From Methanosuratincola petrocarbonis (GTDB lineage: Archaea; Thermoproteota; Methanomethylicia; Methanomethylicales; Methanomethylicaceae): 64,000 nucleotides of DNA. Both the position numbers and the translations under genes were made by a program. Below, in pieces: positions 58,135 to 64,000 of this stretch; positions within the stretch are counted from its first letter, which is position 1, and each line of letters starts with the position of its first letter. Location: assembly GCA_030522375.1 (NCBI GenBank), contig CP130488.1, forward strand, positions 868,001 to 932,000. The letters run 5' to 3'. The notes beneath the pieces were generated by a model. It was given only the letters and a program-made list of their open reading frames with translations, was not told the origin of the DNA and searched no databases.

Positions 58135-59595
58135 TTAACGTATACCCAGCTTGCCCGGGTTCATTATGTTGTTTGGATCAAGCATGTCCTTGATCTTGGT
58201 CATCAGGTACAGGTAGCCAGCGTCCGCGACTGCGTTGAGCTCGTTCTGGTACTCAACTGGCGGCTTGTACGGCAGCATGCCCTCTGGGAGACCAGCCCTG
58301 ACGCACTCGACCATCGCGTCCCTCGCAGCCTGTACTGAGGCCGGGTCGCGCTTGTTGAATGGCGTCATGCACCTGAGCATACCGTAGTGCGCACCCTGGT
58401 AGTCGGTGAACCTTGTCGCAGGGGATAGGCCGTGCCTGATGTAGATCTCCTTCCACTTCTCGTAGAGGATAGGCCAGCTCTTGCACGGTGCGAAGGTGCC
58501 AGGCCATGCAATACCTCCACCGCAGGACTTGGAGTAGTTCTTTGTAGAGCCTACGATCCTGCTAGGTAGCTCGGTCCTTCCCTTCTTAGCCTCTGGCGGG
58601 TACTCGAAGTCGATGAGCTTCGTTCCCTTAGCCCTCTCCTTCTCGACCACTTCCTTCCACATCTTCCTCTTGTAGGCAAGCTCCTCCTCGCTCCAACCGG
58701 ATATCACGGTGTAGCTGAAGAACTCTGGTGCATCAGCAGGCTTCGGGCTGTACGGGAAGACGATCGGTATCTGAGCAAGCCACCAGCTTACCGCGGTAAC
58801 TTCGTCGCAGAGCGAGTAGTGGCGCCACCTGACCATGTACTTGGTGATGTCCTCTGCGCTTGCAGCTGCGATTGTCAGGACGTCCCTGTATGGGCGGATC
58901 GGGAATATCCAGACCCCCAGCTTCGTCACGATGCCGGTTGTCCCGAGCCATCCAGTGAAGAGGCCGTCCATCCGGGGCAGCGGCAGGAACGAGTGCCATG
59001 AGTCAGAGTAGGCGCAGGATCCGATCTTTGCCACTTCGCCAGTCGGGAGGACTACCTCCATGCTGCTCATCAGCTGGCTGTTAATCCCGATCCTACCGTT
59101 GAGGTGACCAATCCCATGGTTGATTGCCATTGCAAGCACAGACGCCGATGGCGGGTGAACGCCCCAGCCGAACTCGAATCCCTTGCTGAACTCCTCCCCT
59201 TTCCACTGCGGGTTTGTTGCCTTAAGGGCAGCCGAGAATGCAGCGTGGCTTACACCGGGCTCTATCACAGCATAGCATGTCTCAGGGTCGATCTTGAGGA
59301 TCCTGTCCATCTTCTTGAGATCCATTATGATTCCGCCTTCCTCTGGTACGCAGAGGCCACCGATGTTTGTGCCGTTGCAGTATGGAATCACCGGTATCTT
59401 GCGATGGTTCGCGAGTCTAAGGACGCGCTGGATTTCGGTCACTGTCTTCGGCATAACGACATAGTCAGGCATCCTTGGTTCGGCCCAAGTCATGTCCCAA
59501 GTGTATGGCTGCAGGTCGGCTTCTTCATTGCTCACATACTCTGGACCAACTATCTGTTCCAGATTTGCAAGTATTTCGTTGTTTCCTCTAGCCAT
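58135..59595 (-). CDS. FAD-linked oxidase/dehydrogenase (GlcD/D-lactate dehydrogenase or PCMH type)
   Basis: 486 residues. The FAD-binding domain carries PDYVVMPKTVTEIQRVLRLANHRKIPVIPYCNGTNIGG, AVIEPGVSHAAF, GHLNGRIGINSQLMSSMEVVLPTGEV and LFTGWLGTTGIVTKLGVWIFP, as in the VAO/PCMH family. The C-terminus ends DPNNIMNPGKLGI, the FAD-linked-oxidase signature. With the GlcF-like partner it forms a 2-hydroxyacid (glycolate/D-lactate-type) dehydrogenase; an aromatic alcohol substrate is possible, given similarity to PCMH-type folds. ATG 59595 has AAGGTGG before it; a TATA box lies at about 59632-59643. Confidence 0.9.
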   Translation of the reverse strand: MARGNNEILANLEQIVGPEYVSNEEADLQPYTWDMTWAEPRMPDYVVMPKTVTEIQRVLRLANHRKIPVIPYCNGTNIGGLCVPEEGGIIMDLKKMDRILKIDPETCYAVIEPGVSHAAFSAALKATNPQWKGEEFSKGFEFGWGVHPPSASVLAMAINHGIGHLNGRIGINSQLMSSMEVVLPTGEVAKIGSCAYSDSWHSFLPLPRMDGLFTGWLGTTGIVTKLGVWIFPIRPYRDVLTIAAASAEDITKYMVRWRHYSLCDEVTAVSWWLAQIPIVFPYSPKPADAPEFFSYTVISGWSEEELAYKRKMWKEVVEKERAKGTKLIDFEYPPEAKKGRTELPSRIVGSTKNYSKSCGGGIAWPGTFAPCKSWPILYEKWKEIYIRHGLSPATRFTDYQGAHYGMLRCMTPFNKRDPASVQAARDAMVECVRAGLPEGMLPYKPPVEYQNELNAVADAGYLYLMTKIKDMLDPNNIMNPGKLGIR

Positions 59596-59809
59596 TTTTC
59601 CACCTTCGAAAACTACTTAAAGATTGAGGGCAGTGATATATAAGATTTAACTCACTTCTAAAAAAGGGCTATATACAGATTAATACACGATTTATACCCA
59701 GAAAAGGACAATAAATCCCCTAAATTTTTCATTTTAATGACTTTACAAAGTTAAGCAATACCTTTTTAAATGGAAATATGTGCCTTAATTGTAGTTTTAG
59801 GTGTTGGTA
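59596..59809. promoter_or_regulatory. Divergent promoter region, 214 bases, AT-rich
   Basis: ATATATAAGATTT (59636-59648) provides the leftward TATA box for the FAD oxidase gene. TTTTTAAATGG (59763-59773) serves the rightward carboxyltransferase gene, followed by AGGTG (59799-59803) as ribosome site. Between them the sequence is AT-rich without a clear repeat, RNA or small gene. Confidence 0.45.
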
Positions 59810-61219
59810 TTGCTCAACGTGATCGACACTACCCTCCGCGACGCACAGCAGTCACTCTTCGCCACCCGGCTCAAGATTGAAGACATCGTCCCAGTGGTTG
59901 AGAAGATGGATGAGATAGGCTTTTATGGCCTAGAGGCGTGGGGCGGCGCGACATTCGACTCCTGCATAAGGTACCTGAACGAGGATCCTTGGGAGAGGCT
60001 CCGTAAGATAAAGAGGGGGCTGAAGAAGACTAACGTGGTGATGCTCCTCAGGGGAAAGAACCTCGTGGGTTACAGGCACTACTCAGAGGACGTTATAGAG
60101 GCATTCGTGAAGAAGGCATACGAGAATGGGGTAGATGTGTTCAGGATATTCGATGCCCTGAATGACGTGGATAACCTCAGGGTAGCGGTGAAGGTGGCCA
60201 AGCAGATAGGCGCTACGGTCCACGGCGATGTCGTATATACCACGAGCCCCATACACACCGTGGAGTACTTCATCGACGTGGCGAGGCGGATAAGCGAGCT
60301 TGGCGTCGATGCAATCAGGATTAAGGACATGGCAGGGCTGCTAGCCCCGAGACCAGCATACGACATAGTCAAGGGGATCAGGAAGGAGACAGGGCTCCCT
60401 GTCGCACTCCACTGCCACTATACTTGCGGGCTCGCCTCACTTGCATACCTGAAGGGCATTGAGGCGGGCGCAGAATACATCGACACCGCCCTATTCCCAT
60501 TCGCTTTCGGCGCCTCTCAGCCGGCGATCGAGACCATATACGAAGTCTTCCGCGGCACGAACATGCTGTCGCACCTCAATATAGAGCTCATAAACGACTG
60601 CGCGGATTACTTCGAGAAGATACGAGAGAACTACAAGGGGTATTGCTCTGAGATGACCGAGAGGATCGATCCGAGGGCGCTCAGGCACCAGATCCCAGGC
60701 GGGATGATATCAAACCTGGTCTACCAGCTCAAAGAGTACAATGCGCTCTCAAAGATGGATGCAGTCCTAAGCGAGGTGCCAGTAGTCAGGAGGGATCTCG
60801 GCTACCCTCCGCTAGTGACCCCGATGAGCCAGATCGTGGGCACCCAGGCAGTGATGAATGTCATTACCGGAAAGAGGTACGAGCCGGTGATTAAGGAGCT
60901 GGAGGACTACGTGAGGGGCTTCTATGGCAGGCCACCTGGGGAGATAAGCAGGCAACTTGTTGAATTGGTGAAACGGGTGGATCCGCCGAAGCTCCCAACA
61001 TTGAAGGACGTCCCTGAGGATGCCAAGCGCCTAGCAAAGAAAGAGGAGGACCTGCTTACGTATCTGCTGTTCCCACAGCTTGCGCTCGCATTCTTCAGAG
61101 GGGAGCTCAAGTCCTTCGCTTCCAATGACCAAGCAAAGAGGAAAGAGGTAAAGTGGTTCAGGATAAAGATTGGGGAGGAAGAGATCGAGGTCAAGATTGA
61201 AGGGCTGGAAGGGGCATGA
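59810..61219 (+). CDS. Pyruvate/oxaloacetate carboxyltransferase subunit (PycB/OadA-like)
   Basis: 469 residues of the HMGL-like carboxyltransferase family. VIDTTLRDAQQSLFATRL opens the barrel (metal Asp, DTTLRD), and WGGATFD, LLRGKNLVGYRHY, RIKDMAGLL (carboxylated Lys), HCHYTCGLA (metal His pair) and PGGMISNL follow. The C-terminal biotin-carrier domain is absent, as in two-subunit archaeal pyruvate carboxylase where biotin sits on another protein. TTG 59810 is chosen because AGGTG stands seven bases before it; GTG 59801 overlaps that site. No PycA or biotin carrier gene is in the window. Confidence 0.92.
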   Translation: MLNVIDTTLRDAQQSLFATRLKIEDIVPVVEKMDEIGFYGLEAWGGATFDSCIRYLNEDPWERLRKIKRGLKKTNVVMLLRGKNLVGYRHYSEDVIEAFVKKAYENGVDVFRIFDALNDVDNLRVAVKVAKQIGATVHGDVVYTTSPIHTVEYFIDVARRISELGVDAIRIKDMAGLLAPRPAYDIVKGIRKETGLPVALHCHYTCGLASLAYLKGIEAGAEYIDTALFPFAFGASQPAIETIYEVFRGTNMLSHLNIELINDCADYFEKIRENYKGYCSEMTERIDPRALRHQIPGGMISNLVYQLKEYNALSKMDAVLSEVPVVRRDLGYPPLVTPMSQIVGTQAVMNVITGKRYEPVIKELEDYVRGFYGRPPGEISRQLVELVKRVDPPKLPTLKDVPEDAKRLAKKEEDLLTYLLFPQLALAFFRGELKSFASNDQAKRKEVKWFRIKIGEEEIEVKIEGLEGA

Positions 61220-61255
61220 ACCCTGGCTGAAGATAATGGAGTTCGAAGCGCCATT

Positions 61256-61281
61256 CCCTTCCTGCTGGGAAGGGCTTTCTT
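61256..61281 (+). terminator. Hairpin with T-rich tail after carboxyltransferase gene
   Basis: CCCTTCC (61256-61262) and GGAAGGG (61268-61274) form a perfect seven-pair stem with loop TGCTG, followed by CTTTCTT. It stands 37 bases after the stop and resembles a bacterial-type intrinsic terminator, which is unusual in archaea but could also cap the mRNA end. Confidence 0.45.
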
Positions 61282-61340
61282 ACGACAAAGTTAAAAACGC
61301 AGGGCAGGATCAGGAGTTAAGGCAAGGGAAGGGGAAATAA

Positions 61341-62387
61341 GTGAATCTGGAATTGTTGCGCAGGTTGAGTGAAACTCACGGGGTTACAGGTTCAGAGTAC
61401 GGGGTAGCCGCCGTGATCAAGGAAGAGCTTCAAGGGTCAGGTGTAAGGACTCATGAGGACAAATTCGGGAACCTATTCGCAGAGAAGGGCAGCGGCGAGC
61501 GGACTATAATGGTAGCAGCCCACACGGACGAGATCGGGCTGATCGTGAAGCATATTGATGAAAAGGGGTTCATCAGGTTCGCCAAGCTTGGTGGCATAGC
61601 GGATCAGATCTTGCCTGCCCAGAGGGTGCTAATCCATGGAATGAAGAAGAAGGTGCACGGGGTAATTGGCTGCAAAGCAGTCCATGTGATGAAAGACGAA
61701 GAAAGGAAGCAGCTCGTGACTTACGACAAGATGTTCATAGACACAGGTGCGACTAAGGATCAGCTTGAAGGATACGGGGTCAGGGTTGGTACTCCGATCA
61801 CATTCATAAGGGGGCTGACGGAACTTGAGAACGATCTTGTCGTTGGGAAGGCCATGGACGACAGGGCAGGCTGCTATGCCCTCATCGAAGCCCTGAAGAA
61901 GGCAACTCCGAAGAACAAGATTGTTGCTGTCTTCACGGTCCAGGAAGAGGTGGGGCTTAGGGGCGCCACAATGAGCGCAAACGCGGTCAAACCGGACATC
62001 GGAATTGCTATCGACACCACCATTGCTGGGGATCACCCAGAGCTCTCTGAGCAGGACGCTCCTGTGAAGCTCGGGAATGGGCCTACCATAGTGGTCGCAG
62101 ACGGACGGAAAGATTCGCTTGGCGGTGGGATGATCGCAAACCCGCTTGTCAGGGGATGGCTAATGGAGCTTGCAGAGAAAAGCGGTATACCGTACCAGCT
62201 CGAAGTTCTGGAGGGGGGCACAACAGATGCGGCGGCCATCCAGATGTCTCAGTCAGGGATCCCTTCCGCTTGCATATCGATCCCCTCGAGGTATGTCCAC
62301 AGCTTCAGCGAGGTAATATCAAAGAAAGACCTTGATGGCTGCGTCGAGCTCCTTGTCAAGGCAATGGAAAGCAGAATACCATTCTAG
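61341..62387 (+). CDS. M42 family metallopeptidase (TET-like aminopeptidase)
   Basis: 348 residues with M42 landmarks: AAHTDEIGLIVKHID (zinc His and Asp), GKAMDDRAGCYALIEAL (bridging Asp), QEEVGLRGA (catalytic Glu pair), AIDTTIAGDHPE (zinc Asp) and IPSRYVHSFSEV (zinc His). These enzymes form large tetrahedral dodecamers that degrade peptides released by the proteasome. The GTG start follows a GGAAGGGG ribosome site. Some members are endoglucanases by old annotation; peptidase is the better reading. Confidence 0.94.
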   Translation: MNLELLRRLSETHGVTGSEYGVAAVIKEELQGSGVRTHEDKFGNLFAEKGSGERTIMVAAHTDEIGLIVKHIDEKGFIRFAKLGGIADQILPAQRVLIHGMKKKVHGVIGCKAVHVMKDEERKQLVTYDKMFIDTGATKDQLEGYGVRVGTPITFIRGLTELENDLVVGKAMDDRAGCYALIEALKKATPKNKIVAVFTVQEEVGLRGATMSANAVKPDIGIAIDTTIAGDHPELSEQDAPVKLGNGPTIVVADGRKDSLGGGMIANPLVRGWLMELAEKSGIPYQLEVLEGGTTDAAAIQMSQSGIPSACISIPSRYVHSFSEVISKKDLDGCVELLVKAMESRIPF

Positions 62388-62396
62388 TGCCCTAAA

Positions 62397-63083
62397 ATGT
62401 CTCTCGAGAGGAGGATTAACTTCGACAAGGTTTACGAATACGGGGAGAAGGGGATAATAGGCAAAGAGGAGTTCACCTCCTTCTTCGATAGAATACCTTT
62501 GCTTGAGAAAGCTCTTCGGGAGACTGAAGAGGCATCAGGTCTGCAATATCCGCCCGTATTTTTCGAGCCTGCCCTTACAATAATTAGGTACCCCGCATCG
62601 GCATTCTCAGGCGCCGTAATATACGCAACCTGCAAGCTGATGGAGTACATAGGGGAGCTCCAGCCCTGCGTTGTTTTCTCCGTGCCCTTTGTGATACTCT
62701 CACGCGAGGAGACGCTCAGGGCTTGCGCGGCACACGAGTTCCTGCATTACATTTACATAACAAGAGCCCTTTCCAAGGGGCACTACATGGACCTGGCAGG
62801 CGAGAGGCTGGATTCGGTCGAGGTGCACCAAGCCTACGACGATACCCATACAGTCCCCCCTGAGGAATGGATTCGAAACTCAGAGCTTGTCGGACTTGTG
62901 AAAAAGGTATTCAACCCGAACATTGACGATCCGGAGCTTGAGATGGCGATAAGGGAGAAGTGGATAGACAAGGGTCTGCCCGTCAAGTACACGACTGCAG
63001 AGGAGGCCAAGTTGAAGATTCCAATAGCAGAGATACAGAGAGTCAAGCTTGACGTGAAGGTCCTGCAAAGGCTACAGCCCTAA
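62397..63083 (+). CDS. Unknown protein with HExxH zinc-protease-like motif
   Basis: 228 residues, no family recognised. A His113-Glu-Phe-Leu-His117 motif lies in a helix (ACAAHEFLHYIYITRAL), the classic zincin pattern; a possible third ligand is in the following GERLDSVEVHQAYDD segment. The rest is mixed alpha/beta without a signal peptide. The gene starts nine bases after the M42 peptidase stop, so a shared message and a role in peptide turnover are plausible. The zinc reading is from one motif only. Confidence 0.65.
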   Translation: MSLERRINFDKVYEYGEKGIIGKEEFTSFFDRIPLLEKALRETEEASGLQYPPVFFEPALTIIRYPASAFSGAVIYATCKLMEYIGELQPCVVFSVPFVILSREETLRACAAHEFLHYIYITRALSKGHYMDLAGERLDSVEVHQAYDDTHTVPPEEWIRNSELVGLVKKVFNPNIDDPELEMAIREKWIDKGLPVKYTTAEEAKLKIPIAEIQRVKLDVKVLQRLQP

Positions 63084-63139
63084 TCTTGTGGCTGATTCTT
63101 TTTATATATCTGGAGACATTATTCCCCTCAGTTTGGACG

Positions 63140-64000
63140 GTGTATATCTTGGAGTCTAAGGTCAAGGATCTTGGTCTTGCAGGTAGCGGCAAGAGCCTCC
63201 TAAGATGGGCAGAGGATCACATGCCGGTCCTGATGAGCATAAGGAAGAGGTTCGCTGAAGAGGCCCCGCTGAGGGGGGCGACGATCGCGGCTTGCCTGCA
63301 TGTCACGAAGGAAACCGGAGTCCTCATAAGGACTCTCGTCGATGGGGGCGCAAAGATCGCGCTCGCTGGGTCCAACCCGCTCTCCACTCAGGACGAGGTT
63401 GCTGCAGCCCTGGCGGATGAGGGGGTCAGCGTATTCGCCTGGAGGGGGCAGACCAAAGAAGAGTACTACGGTTGCTTGAAGGAAGTCCTCAAAAGGGAAC
63501 CCCAGATAACGATGGACGACGGGGCAGACCTGATCACGATACTGCACTCCGGAGAAGGAAATATCTCGAAGGTGGTTGGGGGGACGGAAGAGACCACCAC
63601 CGGGGTCGTCAGGCTCAAGGCTATGGCGGCTAACGGGGTGCTGAAGTACCCGGTAATAGCCGTCAACAATGCCGAGACAAAGTGGGACTTTGATAACGTC
63701 TATGGGACGGGGCAAAGCACCCTTGATGGGATTATGAGGGCCACCAACGTCCTGCTGGCTGGTAAGACTTTTGTAGTCGCAGGCTACGGCCACTGCGGCA
63801 GGGGCTTGGCCAACAGGGCAAGGGGCATGGGTGCCAGGGTAATTGTCACCGAGGTCGACCCGATGAAGGCTCTTAAGGCAGTGATGGACGGGTTTGCCGT
63901 GATGACCATGGACGAAGCCGCCAAGATAGGGGACATATTCGTCACTGCCACTGGCAATAAAAGTGTGATCAGGAGGGAGCACTTCAGGATAATGAAGGGC
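63140..64000 (+). CDS. ahcY: S-adenosylhomocysteinase, 3' end outside window
   Basis: The first 287 codons are present; the gene continues past the window end. Landmarks are ESKVKDLGLAGSGKSLLRWAEDHMPVL at the N-terminus, ACLHVTKETGVLIRTL, ALAGSNPLSTQDEVAAALA, VVGGTEETTTGVVRL, the NAD-binding VAGYGHCGRGLANRARGMGARVIVTEVDP, and FVTATGNKSVI. It splits S-adenosylhomocysteine, the product of the SAM methyltransferases, to homocysteine and adenosine. A TATA box (about 63100-63107, TTTATATA) is 33-40 bases before the GTG; TTG 63149 is an alternative start that fits the family N-terminus. Confidence 0.95.
   Translation, partial: MYILESKVKDLGLAGSGKSLLRWAEDHMPVLMSIRKRFAEEAPLRGATIAACLHVTKETGVLIRTLVDGGAKIALAGSNPLSTQDEVAAALADEGVSVFAWRGQTKEEYYGCLKEVLKREPQITMDDGADLITILHSGEGNISKVVGGTEETTTGVVRLKAMAANGVLKYPVIAVNNAETKWDFDNVYGTGQSTLDGIMRATNVLLAGKTFVVAGYGHCGRGLANRARGMGARVIVTEVDPMKALKAVMDGFAVMTMDEAAKIGDIFVTATGNKSVIRREHFRIMKG

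Noticed and set aside
63200..63982. Long leftward frame at the right edge
   Set aside because: It is the antisense shadow of S-adenosylhomocysteinase, which has clear motifs on the plus strand.
1..64000. CRISPR arrays, insertion sequences, integrase/attachment sites
   Set aside because: No regularly spaced repeats, transposase or integrase genes were found; gene order and composition look like uninterrupted chromosome.

Overview
The window is a 64 kb piece of archaeal chromosome. The evidence is a 20S proteasome beta/alpha pair, deoxyhypusine synthase, PINA-type PIN/KH ATPase, archaeal Elp3, a GPN-loop GTPase, a beta-CASP RNase, ADP-forming acyl-CoA synthetase alpha subunit, the LysX/Y/Z/J/K lysine/arginine route, TATA-type promoters and many probable leaderless or GTG/TTG starts. 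AGG/AGA-rich arginine codons, a tungsten AOR and the PINA/LysX set point to a thermophilic TACK (Thermoproteota-type) archaeon. Methylamine-type methyltransferases with a corrinoid protein and an orphan NifB would fit a methylotrophic, possibly MCR-bearing lineage such as Methanomethylicia/Verstraetearchaeota or a relative. The sequence alone does not fix the lineage. Genes are dense and no gene-free stretch exceeds about 215 bases. I saw no rRNA, tRNA, CRISPR array, insertion sequence or prophage.

Region by region. 1-2.8 kb: a truncated DRE-TIM aldolase-type gene, diverging from a polyferredoxin/aldehyde ferredoxin oxidoreductase pair. 2.9-6.4 kb: a corrinoid protein followed by two tandem MtmB-family methyltransferases, neither with an in-frame amber codon. 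6.4-11 kb: a convergent BMP-type (nucleoside-like) ABC importer. 11-13.3 kb: TatD and the proteasome operon. 13.3-20.5 kb: winged-helix regulators, a metallo-beta-lactamase hydrolase, a membrane-anchored alpha/beta hydrolase, two Lrp regulators and AcdA. 20.5-24 kb: NifB, a beta-CASP RNase, a thioredoxin-like protein and phosphoglycolate phosphatase. 24.1-26.4 kb: a Trm9-like methyltransferase next to Elp3, a likely wobble-uridine modification unit. 26.4-32.4 kb: HDAC-family protein, PINA, a Trm5-like methyltransferase, LarE, deoxyhypusine synthase and a Rieske protein.

32.6-34.8 kb: homoserine kinase and threonine synthase. 34.8-39.1 kb: a CBS/winged-helix regulator divergent from an AMP-forming acyl-CoA ligase that itself ends in two CBS domains, then a GPN GTPase and a small unknown protein. 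39.2-42.1 kb: an operon of PaaK-like ligase, a 51-residue membrane protein and an SSS sodium symporter, which looks like uptake plus CoA activation of a carboxylate. 42.3-46.5 kb: DUF763, small membrane proteins, a membrane-tethered winged-helix protein and an HtpX-like protease. 46.7-52.2 kb: a LysM-like regulator and lysX-lysY-lysZ-lysJ-lysK, without lysW. 52.2-56.8 kb: Hsp20, PAC2 protein, NfeD protease/stomatin pair and an odd ureohydrolase-like protein. 56.9-64 kb: a GlcF/GlcD-type oxidase pair, a pyruvate/oxaloacetate carboxyltransferase subunit, an M42 aminopeptidase, a possible zinc peptidase and the 5' part of S-adenosylhomocysteinase, cut by the window end.
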